A stretch of 64,000 bases of DNA from CAZVCJ01 sp964625745 (GTDB lineage Bacteria; Chloroflexota; Anaerolineae; VGOG01), in the NCBI GenBank assembly GCA_964625745.1, contig CAZVCJ010000004.1:1-64000 (forward strand), written 5' to 3'. The notes beneath the pieces were generated by a model, which did no database searches, was not told the DNA's origin, and saw only the letters and a list, made by a program, of their open reading frames with translations. The translations under genes and the position numbers were made by a program. Positions within the stretch are counted from its first letter, which is position 1, and each line of letters begins with the position of its first letter. This document shows positions 41,701 to 48,949 of the stretch, one piece after another.

Positions 41701-44700
41701 CGCTTCCTCCTGGTCCGAGAGGCCATCGCCGTCGGTGTCGGCGTCGCGCGGGTCGAAGACGTAGCCCCCTTCGTCAAAGCGAATGGCCGCCATCTGCAAC
41801 TCCCAGGCGTCGGACAGGCCATCGCCATCGGTATCCCACCTGGTGTCATCAGGGTCGTTTCCGCCGTAGTCCTGAGCCATCAACCCGTCGCCGTCGGCGT
41901 CTTTGAACTTGAGATCCGAGGCCCACCCACTCACCTGCACGAACTCATCCAGGGTATTGGGAAAAACGTCCATCACGATGTTGCTGCCCAGGTCGGCCGG
42001 GTCCGCTTCGCCCTCCAGACCTCTGTCCACGCAGACGACGACGGGTATCGCCCAGGAAATCACCCAGAGCACTGCCCAGCACTCGACGCCGGGGAGGGCG
42101 TAGCCAGTGGAGAGGATCAGGGGGACGGTGCGGTTGATACCCGCCTCGGAGACGGTGCTGATGGCCGAGAGATCGTCGTCGAACCAGCCCTTGTAAAAAG
42201 TGCGCCCCCAGGCCTCGTAGGCATCGCTGACATGCCAGGGGTTAACCCTATTCGTGTCCCCAAGGTGGGTGGACATGGATTTCTTTTTTGTGTCCAGCTC
42301 GTATTCGAAGCTGGTGGACCGGATTTGATCTTTGTCGTACTTCCAGATATACAGGGACGTCCAGTATTCCCGGGGAAGCTCGTGAATCACCGTGCTGGTG
42401 ATGGTGGTTTTGAACTCGAACTGAGCGCCGGGCACCATGCCCCGCTCTGGGTTGACCAGCCTGGAGTCCAGCGTGCCCATTTTGACCAGGCCGTCGTCTT
42501 CTTCATCTATCGCCAGCTCGAAGGAGAAGAACGTCTTGGCCACCGCCTCGGTGACCACGCCTGTGATGGTAAATCCCGCGCCCGTCAGCCACAGGAGAAC
42601 GTCCACCAGCGTCATGATACCGACGATGATGGCGCCGATGACGGTCAGGGAGAACACAGCCAGCATGATGGTCACGATGGCCGCGGCGAAGGTTTGGGCC
42701 AGCAACATGGAGAGGCCCAGTCCCCGCCTCAGGCCTTCGTTTTTGCACAGGGCGTAGATGAAAATGCCGAAGACGATGCCCAGACCGGCGATCATGCCGA
42801 TCAGCCCTGCGATCCTGGACATGCCGATGAACTGTGATGAGCTCTTGAGAACCTGGGTCGTCGCACTGAGCACGCTGACGCCGCTGTAGGTCAGGGCCCT
42901 GATCATCCCCACAACCATCCGAAGGGGCGAGAGGATCAGCATGTAGCCCAGAGCTATCCCGACAATGGCATGCACCGCCATTTGGGCTTCTGTATTGGTG
43001 CCCAGATACTCCCTGGTCAGGAAATACACGCCGACGGCAAGGCCGGCCAGTACGAGCATTGCGCCAGCGGTCACTGCTCCCTTCGCTCCCAACCAGCGGC
43101 CCACATTCTTCCACTTGGCGATCAGGTTCCCGAGAGTGTGGCCGAATGGTTGTATCGCCCCCCTCGCTCCGGCTTGCGAGCTTCTGACGATCTGGGCCAG
43201 AAACTCCAAAGCCTTTGTGGAGTAGAGGAAGTTGCGCATGATCCACATCTGGACCACGGCCACCACTGCCTTCGCTCCGAACGTAGCCATGACAGCAGCA
43301 ATGGGCCGGTCGGAAGTCTGGTACTTCTGTGTCAACAGGGTGCCGCCGCTTTGAACGGCTACGTGGACGCCAGTATATAGTGTGAGATAGTAGATCTGGC
43401 CCACGAACACCGCGCCGGTGCGCAGATCCTCAGGGTGCTCCTCGTCCACGTACTCGTCGGCGAAGTCCTTTTCGTAGCGATTCTCTAGCTCCTCCCAGTA
43501 GTCCTCGATGGGATAGGGCTCCCAGGCGTCGTCTCGGTAGCGATACGGCGCCCAGTTCATGCCGGCCACCGTCTGCACCTCTACGTCGTCCGGCTTGAGG
43601 TCTAGCTTGAGCTGATGGTTGTCATCGGACCAAGTGATGGTGGATGCGCCGACTCGATCCTCGTCCAGGTTCAGGCTGCGGAAGCGCTCTTCCCGGGCAA
43701 AGAGCAGCGTCGGGGCGACAGGCACGTGGGGGGTGAAGTGGTCGTCCAGGATCTTCACGGCTTCGGTCATGCCGACGGTCGCCACTGCTTCGTCCATGGT
43801 GGGGTAGGTGTCGGTGACGACGCTCATGATGTTGCCCGCAGTGTCACTGATGCGCCAGGTGCTGGTAACGGAAACGCCGCTATTGGTGGTGTGATTGAAG
43901 CGGCTGTAGATCTCGGTGATAGTGATGTCCAGCTCGTCGTTGCCCCTGATGCACTCGTCATCGGTGGGGTCGTCGGGATCCTTTTCGTCCCACTCCTCGC
44001 AGTCCCGGCCGGCCAGGAAGGTGAGTTCCAGGCCCCTGGTCAGGAACATGAGGGCGGAATCGTCGTCCAGGTCATCGTCCACGTCGGGGTCCTCGTACAC
44101 GATGGCGAAATCGGTGCCGTGATCCTCGCGCACGGCCAGGCCGGTTAGTTTCCATTCATCGTCGTACGTGTGGACGATCTCTGCTTCGTTTTTCTCCTCG
44201 TAGCTTGTGCAGCGGCCATCCTCGTAACGCTCGCACACGTCCACCAGTGCCTGGACAACCCACACCAGGCGCACCTGGTGGGCGTTGCCCCACTGGTCGG
44301 CCGGCTGGTACAGCATCCTGCCCGAGAAGGCCACGCGTGCGCTGCCCTTTGGCTCGGTGACCAGGACCAGCGGGACGTACACGGCCTTGTCCGTGCCATC
44401 CTCGTTCAAATCCATGATGGAGATGCCGTAAGCTTCCAGGTCGTTCTGAGGCGGCAGGTTGTTGGGCGAGCCTGTGGTCTTGATCTCCAGCATGGGTATC
44501 AACTTGACGTCGCCGTTGTCGTTGGGCGAGTGGGAGGTGCTGTGGTCCAGGTCGTAGAAGGTCTTGCCGTCGGTGTCCTGCATCTGGCCCTGGTCGTCGC
44601 CCTGCGGCCAGTCCAGCACGTTGAAGGCGTACCACAGGTGGTCGGGATCCGTCGGGCGCAGTTGGAACTCTACAAAAGTAGGCAGGTCTTCGGTCAGGTT

Positions 44701-46479
44701 ATCCACCACCAACTGGAAGGGTGCATCGGCGGTGTAGGTGGTGTCGCCCTTGTAATACGGCGAGAGGTCCAGATTGTCGGGCACGTCGTCGTTGTCGTTG
44801 TCGCGGTCGAAGAGGTCGGGTGTGCCGTCGTTGTCCATGTCCGGTGGGAGAGCGCTTTCGGAGGCCCGGCCGGTGTTCCACTCGCGCCCGTCGTCAAGGC
44901 CATCCCTGTTGGTATCAAGCTCCGTGGGATCGCTGTACCACATCTTATCTTTGTAGGAGAAGCCGTTGATCTCCTCAGGATCCTCGATGCCGTCGCTGTC
45001 GGAGTCGTCAGAGTCATCGGCGGTGCCCAGGATACATTCTTCGAAGTCGGTCAGGCCATCTTCGTCGGTGTCGCCGGTGTCATCGGGGTCACATTCGGGG
45101 GCGGAGGATTCGTTGTTGTCGTTGTTGTTGGAGGCAAGAGCAGGGAGTTGGATATTGGATATTGGGTATTGTGTATTGTGTGAGGTGTCTAGCGGGTTGA
45201 GGTTGGGATTCCAGTTGGGCTGGGTTAAGAGGGCTTCGAGGTCGCGCTGCATGTCGCTTTCCTGCTGAAGGGCTTCCTGTTCCTGGGCGCGTGTCTGCTG
45301 CTGCTCGAAGAATGCCGCCACCCGCAGGCTCTGCAACAGCGGCGAGAAAATCAGCGAGACGATCACGGTCACGGCCAACGCGATGTACAGGCGACTGGAG
45401 CGTTTGTGGATCACAAGCATGATGGACAGAATCAGCGAGAAGACCAGTGGGATTGCAAAGCGGAGATCAGGGATTAGAGATTGGAGGTTGGAGATTGGAG
45501 ACTGGAGATTGGGGGCTGCGGATCCTGACACCCCAGATCCGAAATCCGCATTCCGAAATCCGAAATCAATTGTCGCTTCGGCGCGGCTTTCCTGATCGTC
45601 CGGACCCGGTGGGAACTGGAGGCGCAGGATCTGGCGCAGAGGCAGGCCATCCGCACTGATCCACAGTTCGCCCTCGCCCGTCATCTTCACGTAAGTCTTG
45701 GGCAGGTCCAGACTAACGCCGGGTGGCAGCTCCCCCTTCTCGGTCAGGTACTTCTCCAATTGGTCGCGCACATAAGCGGCGTAACTCCGCCCATCAACGT
45801 CAAACGTGAAACGTGAAATGTGAGGCGTGAGGCGTGAGTCCACGTTTTCACGCTTCACGTTCTTGGCCGCTGCCAGGAATGCCATGAAGTCGCCCTGGGG
45901 CGCGAAGAGGCCCGTGAAGTTGGGGATTTCCTGCCAGGCCTGCGTGTCCTGGCGGGCGTAGGCCCGGTCGCCATCCACCTTGATTTCCACGCCGCTGCCG
46001 GGGTCCACCACGCTGCCGCCCTGCGACCACAAGGTCAGGTGCAGTTGCCGCTCGTGGAGGTCGGTTTCACCTTCCAGGTGCAGGGCTTCTTCTTTGCTCG
46101 TGCGGCCCACGTTGAGGATGGTGGGCTTGGGGATCACGGTCTGCTTGATGTCGGCCGTGAAGTGGTAGGCACCGGCCTGCTGGGCGCGCCGCCAGGCGGC
46201 CTGCACTGCGTGCTCTGGCGATGCCGCCGCAGTCACGGATGGCGCCTGGGCATACACCTGCTCGCTGGGAGCGCCCAGATCGGTGCTCTCCACAACCGAT
46301 GCGAGCCGTGCCAGTGCGTCGTGAGCTCGCTCTCGGATTCGGTTTGCTCCTCCTTGCAGGGACGCGGCGATTGTGGGCAGTTCGCTGAGAACAGCCATCT
46401 GAGCGGCTAGTACCGCAACGCCAAGCACTACGGCGCACAATGCCAGAATCAGGCGATTGGGTGAGGATGGGTGCTTCAA
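32773..46479 (-). CDS. Giant multidomain surface protein (about 4,568 residues)
   Basis: One uninterrupted frame of 13.7 kb, opened by TTG after AAGGAG. Approximate order: N-terminal membrane anchor (10-30); LppX/LolA-like lipid-binding-type region (80-300); two membrane helices (345-395); Asp-rich calcium loops (465-575); a mixed region; five to seven membrane helices (1050-1330); a second calcium-loop block (1520-1620). Then come a propeller-like region (1800-2075), two LamG-like domains (2110-2330, 2340-2545), Ig-like repeats with DRTPPQLTV (from 2690), a Thr-Pro linker (3060), more Ig-like and ATPase-unrelated beta domains, a P/proprotein-convertase domain (4045-4185), thrombospondin type 3 repeats (4335-4390), and a choice-of-anchor-type domain. 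The end is a helix followed by RRKT. Repeat-derived segments occur at residues about 305-340 and 430-445. It has its own promoter and terminator. Likely role: adhesion or cell-cell contact (inference). Confidence 0.85.
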   Translation of the reverse strand: MKHPSSPNRLILALCAVVLGVAVLAAQMAVLSELPTIAASLQGGANRIRERAHDALARLASVVESTDLGAPSEQVYAQAPSVTAAASPEHAVQAAWRRAQQAGAYHFTADIKQTVIPKPTILNVGRTSKEEALHLEGETDLHERQLHLTLWSQGGSVVDPGSGVEIKVDGDRAYARQDTQAWQEIPNFTGLFAPQGDFMAFLAAAKNVKRENVDSRLTPHISRFTFDVDGRSYAAYVRDQLEKYLTEKGELPPGVSLDLPKTYVKMTGEGELWISADGLPLRQILRLQFPPGPDDQESRAEATIDFGFRNADFGSGVSGSAAPNLQSPISNLQSLIPDLRFAIPLVFSLILSIMLVIHKRSSRLYIALAVTVIVSLIFSPLLQSLRVAAFFEQQQTRAQEQEALQQESDMQRDLEALLTQPNWNPNLNPLDTSHNTQYPISNIQLPALASNNNDNNESSAPECDPDDTGDTDEDGLTDFEECILGTADDSDDSDSDGIEDPEEINGFSYKDKMWYSDPTELDTNRDGLDDGREWNTGRASESALPPDMDNDGTPDLFDRDNDNDDVPDNLDLSPYYKGDTTYTADAPFQLVVDNLTEDLPTFVEFQLRPTDPDHLWYAFNVLDWPQGDDQGQMQDTDGKTFYDLDHSTSHSPNDNGDVKLIPMLEIKTTGSPNNLPPQNDLEAYGISIMDLNEDGTDKAVYVPLVLVTEPKGSARVAFSGRMLYQPADQWGNAHQVRLVWVVQALVDVCERYEDGRCTSYEEKNEAEIVHTYDDEWKLTGLAVREDHGTDFAIVYEDPDVDDDLDDDSALMFLTRGLELTFLAGRDCEEWDEKDPDDPTDDECIRGNDELDITITEIYSRFNHTTNSGVSVTSTWRISDTAGNIMSVVTDTYPTMDEAVATVGMTEAVKILDDHFTPHVPVAPTLLFAREERFRSLNLDEDRVGASTITWSDDNHQLKLDLKPDDVEVQTVAGMNWAPYRYRDDAWEPYPIEDYWEELENRYEKDFADEYVDEEHPEDLRTGAVFVGQIYYLTLYTGVHVAVQSGGTLLTQKYQTSDRPIAAVMATFGAKAVVAVVQMWIMRNFLYSTKALEFLAQIVRSSQAGARGAIQPFGHTLGNLIAKWKNVGRWLGAKGAVTAGAMLVLAGLAVGVYFLTREYLGTNTEAQMAVHAIVGIALGYMLILSPLRMVVGMIRALTYSGVSVLSATTQVLKSSSQFIGMSRIAGLIGMIAGLGIVFGIFIYALCKNEGLRRGLGLSMLLAQTFAAAIVTIMLAVFSLTVIGAIIVGIMTLVDVLLWLTGAGFTITGVVTEAVAKTFFSFELAIDEEDDGLVKMGTLDSRLVNPERGMVPGAQFEFKTTITSTVIHELPREYWTSLYIWKYDKDQIRSTSFEYELDTKKKSMSTHLGDTNRVNPWHVSDAYEAWGRTFYKGWFDDDLSAISTVSEAGINRTVPLILSTGYALPGVECWAVLWVISWAIPVVVCVDRGLEGEADPADLGSNIVMDVFPNTLDEFVQVSGWASDLKFKDADGDGLMAQDYGGNDPDDTRWDTDGDGLSDAWELQMAAIRFDEGGYVFDPRDADTDGDGLSDQEEAFLGSDPNRPDTDGDGITDAAETEGWDFYYRYPEKTRIFSDPLNADADSDGMDDLFERTLHTECGKLDDESERRDCYNNNLFNPYIWNTNPIGVYTEVGDPDKVVKPTQTFPFTTTVQNNVETGSPLWVRGTTELEADPLTGFPLEMTFDIAKDKSQSLYTDLTVPAGTGNQTVTLTTDVKSQLHTPSVWAWDPWQTDSHATSYPKALSLAAVSVNGWNTAYAAVSREDYRVRGYRVSPAGITDSGVDVFAEAGWSATSEPAIACNDSGRCLVVYSYKNNYGTYWVTWRSATSNWGSLSLHQVESAGGECEAWGATVASDGDNFLVAWMRECSGDEQIKVRHVLANGDKSGGVLTLDSASNVSFPKLAWVGDRYQAVWERGSDIYTAYISGQSATEPEAVSASAASEWSPRIAYDPLSGRTLVIYTSRSGSNRSLRGRILAGSNTPDEFTVGNLSDQAGWEAAVSNDPVNGGWAVAWSLNGQYTVYSQGVGMNGELRGERGRTEAPGKSYLLDVTCAEPRIAALFHFDEEGDTACTFADSSGFDHDASCWQDYIPSGKEGKRGNAVYFEGHHETGGATFEEGAWIRAGGVGLSVSSYGITFWFKAECDTCGIYSVGDAAAFNYDDHDRDIYLLNGNLCAKLGEGNPNTTESEVICSSGKNFADGQWHHVANTFGGGVGGQHLYVDGKLRATGERSSSNLHTQSVIMGVAVGVQPCNTYGCDDKRFFKGYFDELTIYPRALSEGEVVDDYLGALVVYPFDEVSGAETFNNAARSGYGAAECSAGQCPQAGKEGIAYNAVKFDGTDDVITGADVPIAGSSFTIAFWAKREWTNRDEYIVSQGSAGSDRDLYIGFWSNNRFICAFDTTNYLVTSNQYSDTDWHHWACSYDFGTGQRTIYRDGVQVAQDTTARYYWGSGPLRIGKARWGNYFRGLVDELAVWPGVLSASEIKTLYQKVKALDDSVTECLVSRTTHDGEHLHINRTALHETTTPLGRSEQQVEDEVIVDGTLPTADITSLADDQHIGETGTLPIGGEARDNTYVTKVEVRVDGGAWQEADGAETWTWDWDTSAVGEGWHTLSVRANDPADNVGNPSSIGVFIDRTPPQLTVTEVRGKAWDDSQGRWWVWVKGTVEDSTNGSLYVLLQGQHRRRISPEEETHVRAGGGWTSLRFSAGDGSAHQWELNYALPAFDNEGNALPNPTGVYTLYMRARDDAGNYLPEAVYGVFEVDNTPPVADLQYMGPYTDAIACNDVTLTGVITDPGPVDSGVGILYVKFEPVAELWKSWYYYHSGRATLAESGWGITTTTWTYEMPDLEGFYELRLESHDVQPWPYHGGKAAVWNGMVDTAAPRAEPGLKWLSLPFGPTEVTCYVEDLNLDEDTFIGCPCPEDTWQRTYFHEISSWYSEVTTDTNRLVRITATCQVNGALPFLAHYVCDAYDHCTTATYPIDVPIPPTPTPWPPSEWGPTPTPTQEPTATPTPTPTPTPPPPLSLDSAVITPSNGTAFSTTAAFGVEGQAYAENYLQTLTVTVNSAPFYDTGWPDSPDPGAVTETTWTTSYTPLGEGYYTLNSEVSDWISQVQTTTHPITVTVDLQPPAPPTFDTTVITTARRAAQGAAVLSGNAADNFGVARVDVNPDDRGWGAASLTGEAISPVWRYTWPIDDADPDGVNYDVTARATDFASHTNATTATLLFDMQAPEAVTITLGYFDALGAYHPVEPRQTITDGNQLVIEWTLSTDGSGVAGYRVGWTDSPTNTEGTLYVPAGTAYSYTQVISEAHEVYAHVVSVDIYGNWQEQTEGPVYVDAPLTPDLIRTQLPTGLLYHGWMDSGCTQMGRSRSVADRAPTGASLSENQEFYATWDANALRLAWVGANWDVEGDLFIYLDTRSGGATQLLNPYGGPAPGIYLPGNLPELVTSEWPEFEQVRQSQTVAALQSMAMQADYLVWVVDSETAALWEWNEVTEGWDLSLWLTAEQYQWNNGITDLYLPFDLLDISNPATNSLGLLAAASEEDALRLWSAMPDRNLLNSVLAVNPLAAVQAATQRNFVLPNFYRWPSLGPLLCPYTEALQEPPTSQGFVDSDLRVELTVEPLGTTYALFGDDLFWQWETLFQESGPKSQQFTFLDNTHPPVGQDDVISYTLRVSNRGTSEALDVQAFVLAYSALSLPDGSRLDQGYMEYRQLNVGSVAPGDTVTVTFSGVVEVESNWRYERCVNVDGLPPEVCRQLLQWAILDGLVFDARNPFSGTTGIPTQPPLEWVWADHAVDIDPPQHVGIEVPKLVVGPGANTVRGYASDPSGVPLVEVEVRDPLGGVTVLNCPDAMPHDGQWTCEWNVVGSDGDEFELRARATDGYDHVSDWTIPWHVVVVDATPPTVALDDEARAAVDGQFIGPGGELLTGPISDTHSSVVVQVCREVDEETVCESAATLLSTQAPTDTAHFYDDVPTAPIVITGIITDVITATTYCGGGEITRTFTVADAFIVGDVDLGFNATHPAREEIVAELVSPSGTRALVIAPSGATYGFANYDVWLDDAASGPLHAPIQDDPTEPYFDRPAQPFSSLSTFIGEASQGMWQLNICDLNPLLNEGTYNRSRLSLTPQSAALSTAGRWNYPLPLIEGADGLSVTLSIYGLDGVGNRTPEPISLTYQLDVVPPALTTTVVITMMYELSPTLVLAGQVSDGGGVDEVYVRVDPPDAASYRDLTARVGEEWVYTLRPDTGGTYALWLEAHDLVGNIRLEGPLYVEVALSDSDGDSIPDDEDNCPLVSNPDQADADDDEAGDACDNCPNHANPGQEDLDGDGVGNACDDTANDLPTSTGSGSFTLQASAGYFSFIAGVGNPSPADAPSLDFLHGFFNFTIEGLAPGGTVEVTISLPDDMPPDTQYWKYGPTVANPANHWYQIPMGDNDGDNVITITITDGGDGDDDLVANGVITEPGGPGQPPPQPPVPVGGIIVPVNRLELLASWLGLAALVVLAALAVALIWRRKT

Positions 46480-46705
46480 AAAAAGTGTGCCTCCTTCGAT
46501 TCAAGGCCAACCAGCGATGGAGCATGTCACGCAGACCTGGGGAAAACGAGCAAGCGGCAACCATCAGGGTATATTGACCCTGATCTGTTGCCACCTGGGT
46601 GTTGCAGAACATCGTTCGAACGTTGAGCCAGCATCGCAGGGGGGGTATGCCATCTGGTACTCCGGTACTGCGGATGAACAAAGGGCCATTCTGAAATTCT
46701 GTGCC
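46480..46705. other. Long 5' leader of the giant gene
   Basis: No gene was found. On the minus strand this would be a ~220-nt untranslated leader between the promoter at 46706 and the TTG start. It contains a 'catcagggtatattgaccctgat' near-palindrome (about 46560-46583). No known riboswitch was recognised. Confidence 0.4.
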
Positions 46706-46733
46706 AGTTTATCACAGTCGCGTCAAATGTCAA
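46706..46733 (-). promoter_or_regulatory. Promoter of the giant surface protein gene
   Basis: Minus strand TTGACA, 16-base spacer, TAAACT, with TGTGA directly before the -10, nearly identical in design to the promoter of the S8-type gene. Confidence 0.55.
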
Positions 46734-46763
46734 GTTTACGTATTCATTCACTCCAATGCCCCG

Positions 46764-47789
46764 TCAAGCCTCCCGCGCCACCAGCACTTTCAGCGTTCCA
46801 GGTTGGGCCGCGTGCCCGAAGGCGGCGAGCACCTCGGAGAGGGGATAGCGAGCCTGGATCAGAGGGGTAACCTCCACCAGCCCCCGCTCCAGTAGCCGCA
46901 TCGCTGGAGCGAACGGCCCACAGCGCGAGCCGACCAGCGTGATCTCATCCACCACGGCCATAGTCAGATCCGCGTCGAGCGGCTTCTGTAACTTCCCCCC
47001 CAGAGCCCGCCCTGAGCAGGGTCGAAGGGTTGGGGGGGATTGAGGGGGGGCGTGGTAGGTGGATTTCAACACGATGGTGCCCCGGGGGCGGACGAGTCGC
47101 CGCGCGGCGGCGTATCCTCCCGGATGACCGGTCGCCTCGACGACGACGTCGGCCCCTCCCTGGACGGTCGCATCATCCAGCGCTGTGGGGATGCCTTGCC
47201 GCGCCACGATTTCCAGTTTCTCACGATGGTGTCCCACCACGGTCAGATGGCAGCCCGTGAGAGCCAACACCTGGGCGCAGAGCAACCCCAGCTTGCCGTC
47301 ACCCACCACGATGACGCGGTCTGTGGGACGCACGTGTACCTGCTGGACGATCTCACAGGCGGCGGCCAGCGGCTCGGTGAAGACAGCGACCTCGTCTGAG
47401 ACGGCGTCGGGCACGGGATGGAGGTTGGTGATGGGCAAGGTCAAGTACTCGGCGAAAGCCCCGTCGCGGGTTCTGATGCCCAGCGTGGTACGATTGGGGC
47501 AATGGGTAGGGCGGTTGGCCCGGCAGGTGGGACAGGTGCCGCAAGCAACGTTGATCTCACCCACCACGCGGCGGCCTTCCCATGCCTTGGCCCCCGGCGC
47601 GCGCTCGACCACGCCCACGAACTCGTGGCCGGGAACGCCTCGGAACTGGTGGTATCCCTTCACCAGCTCCAGGTCGGTGTTGCACACCGCGGCCACGTTC
47701 ACGCGGATGAGCGCCTCGCCTGGCGGCGGCTCTGGTGTGGGGTAGTCATTCACTAACTTCAGTTTTCCATCAAGCAGCAGTGCACGCAT
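46764..47789 (-). CDS. Zinc-dependent alcohol dehydrogenase family protein (MDR)
   Basis: 341 residues. Catalytic zinc ligands: Cys in AAVCNTDLEL and His-Glu in PGHEFVGVV. Structural zinc: CGTCPTCRANRPTHC. The Rossmann fold has VVGDGKLGLLCAQVLAL. The substrate cannot be told; threonine or sorbitol dehydrogenase-like enzymes share this layout. Residues about 248-268 (PPQSPPTLRPCSGRALGGK) come from the repeat at 46997-47050, inserted in frame between two strands of the cofactor domain. GAGGAA precedes the start. Confidence 0.88.
   Translation of the reverse strand: MRALLLDGKLKLVNDYPTPEPPPGEALIRVNVAAVCNTDLELVKGYHQFRGVPGHEFVGVVERAPGAKAWEGRRVVGEINVACGTCPTCRANRPTHCPNRTTLGIRTRDGAFAEYLTLPITNLHPVPDAVSDEVAVFTEPLAAACEIVQQVHVRPTDRVIVVGDGKLGLLCAQVLALTGCHLTVVGHHREKLEIVARQGIPTALDDATVQGGADVVVEATGHPGGYAAARRLVRPRGTIVLKSTYHAPPQSPPTLRPCSGRALGGKLQKPLDADLTMAVVDEITLVGSRCGPFAPAMRLLERGLVEVTPLIQARYPLSEVLAAFGHAAQPGTLKVLVAREA
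46997..47050. repeat. C/G-tract repeat inside the alcohol dehydrogenase gene
   Basis: A C-run, 'cagagcccgccctgagcagggtcgaaggg' core and G-run, the same compound unit as in the S8-type gene at 12066-12134; in-frame. Confidence 0.65.
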
Positions 47790-48034
47790 GGCTGTTCCTC
47801 ATCCTTCTTGTCAATTCCCCTGACCCTGGTGTGTTTCAAATGAGTTGGATAAGACGTCGTAGAAAAGTCCTTTGCTATTATATCCCACCCAGCCGTTTTT
47901 GTCCAGCTTAACGGCTGGCCCCCAAATCAGTAGATCCAAAATCTCCAGCAGAGGCAGCTCCCATGCCGCTGGTCCGCGGGCGTGGGAGCCCGCCCTGCTC
48001 AAAACTTGGATCTACAGAGTCTACGAACGCCAAC
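47790..48034. repeat. Intergenic region with an 86-bp inverted-repeat element
   Basis: No gene. 47889-47918 is a 9-bp perfect hairpin (CCAGCCGTT/AACGGCTGG). 47930-48015 is a larger imperfect palindrome whose ends are GTAGATCCAA and TTGGATCTAC, with a GC-rich centre, probably a small non-autonomous mobile element. Confidence 0.55.
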
Positions 48035-48063
48035 TTGTCTCTACAGACAAAGTGTGCTATACT
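48035..48063 (+). promoter_or_regulatory. Promoter with overlapping palindrome for the nuclease-like/DUF2283-like pair
   Basis: TTGTCT, 17-base spacer, TATACT. The -35 lies in a perfect 16-bp palindrome, TTGTCTctacAGACAA (48035-48050), a good candidate operator for autoregulation of the following pair. The first gene starts 50 bases downstream. Confidence 0.6.
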
Positions 48064-48112
48064 TGGTTTGTCAGTCACTATCTCTGAGCAGGTAAACGAT
48101 AGGAGACACTCT

Positions 48113-48440
48113 GTGTCCAGGTGGGCAGTCCATGACCGCTACGGCAATGAAATCTACATGACGCGGGAGCGGTGGGATTACATTCTTCCTTCGCTATCAC
48201 GATGAACTCGATGGTCTCCTGGATGAGCTGCTTGACGCGCTGAGAAAGGGACGACGAAGACAAGAGCCAGCTAACCCAAGCAAGTATAAGTACTACAGAC
48301 GTTGTGATGCATTGCCGCTGGAATACAACACCATCGTTGTAGTGGTCAAGTTTGCGACGCGAGTACGTCCAGATGGAACATTTGCCTCCAACAACTTTGT
48401 AATCACTGCCTGGGGCACGTATATTTGTGGTGAAGGATAG
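48113..48440 (+). pseudogene. Frameshifted PBECR-like (nuclease-fold) gene
   Basis: GTG after AGGAGA opens WAVHDRYGNEIYMTRERWDYIL, then the frame ends at 48205. In another frame the protein continues RYHDELDGLLDELLDALRKGRRRQ, NPSKYKYYRRCDALP and NTIVVVVKF...NNFVITAWGTYICG to a stop at 48438. The break coincides with a CTTC-CTTC duplication at 48185-48192; removing one CTTC restores a ~108-residue protein reading DYILRYHDEL. The whole matches a small family with a 'DRYGN.IY.T.ERW.HIL..H' start that I associate with phage-type nuclease domains; this link is from memory. It is inactivated unless frameshifting occurs. Confidence 0.65.
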
Positions 48441-48450
48441 GATATGTATT

Positions 48451-48870
48451 ATGAGTGAGCTTCGCTTGCATGAGACAGAACTCGTGAACAAGGACGGGCA
48501 AAGGATATGTCTGGCCTACGAAGAGGTGGGCGATATCCTTGAAATCGTGTTCGGCGATGTCGAGGCCACCTGTGCCATCGAACTGACGGATAACATCGTA
48601 CTGCGCTTTCACCGTGAACAAGGCCGCGCCGCTGGCCTCACCATCCTCGACTTCTCCATTCTTACCTCTCCAACCGAACTGGGAGTTCGCAGCTTCGCCC
48701 TCACCGGCCTGGACGACCTGCCAGAAGAGCTATGGGAGACGGTGGTGCGTATCATCACCACACCGCCCGTCAACCAGTTCCTCAAGGTCACGACCTTCTA
48801 CGCTTCTCCTGCCGATCAAGTCCCCCTGACCTATGTCGAAGGCCCCAGCGAGCTGGTCATGGTGGCATAG
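48451..48870 (+). CDS. DUF2283-like protein, partner of the nuclease-like gene
   Basis: 139 residues, starting at the ATG 10 bases after the upstream stop. The N-terminal half (LAYEEVGDILEIVFGDVEATCAIELTDNIVLRF, then GLTILDFSIL) follows the DUF2283 strand pattern. The C-terminal half (LPEELWETVVRIIT, VNQFLKVTTFYASP) is an extra, helix-rich part. Paired with a small nuclease-like gene and a palindromic operator, it may be an antitoxin or immunity protein (inference). Confidence 0.6.
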   Translation: MSELRLHETELVNKDGQRICLAYEEVGDILEIVFGDVEATCAIELTDNIVLRFHREQGRAAGLTILDFSILTSPTELGVRSFALTGLDDLPEELWETVVRIITTPPVNQFLKVTTFYASPADQVPLTYVEGPSELVMVA

Positions 48871-48891
48871 TTTGAATCCACTGAATTATGA

Positions 48892-48925
48892 AAAGAGCCC
48901 TTTGTCTCTCGACATCGGGCTCTTT
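48892..48925. terminator. Bidirectional terminator between the DUF2283-like gene and gcvPB
   Basis: AAAGAGCCC pairs with GGGCTCTTT around a 16-base loop, with T-rich sequence after the stem on the plus strand and A-rich before it. It lies between convergent genes. Confidence 0.75.
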
Positions 48926-48949
48926 CGTTATCACCAACTCATCGAAGCT

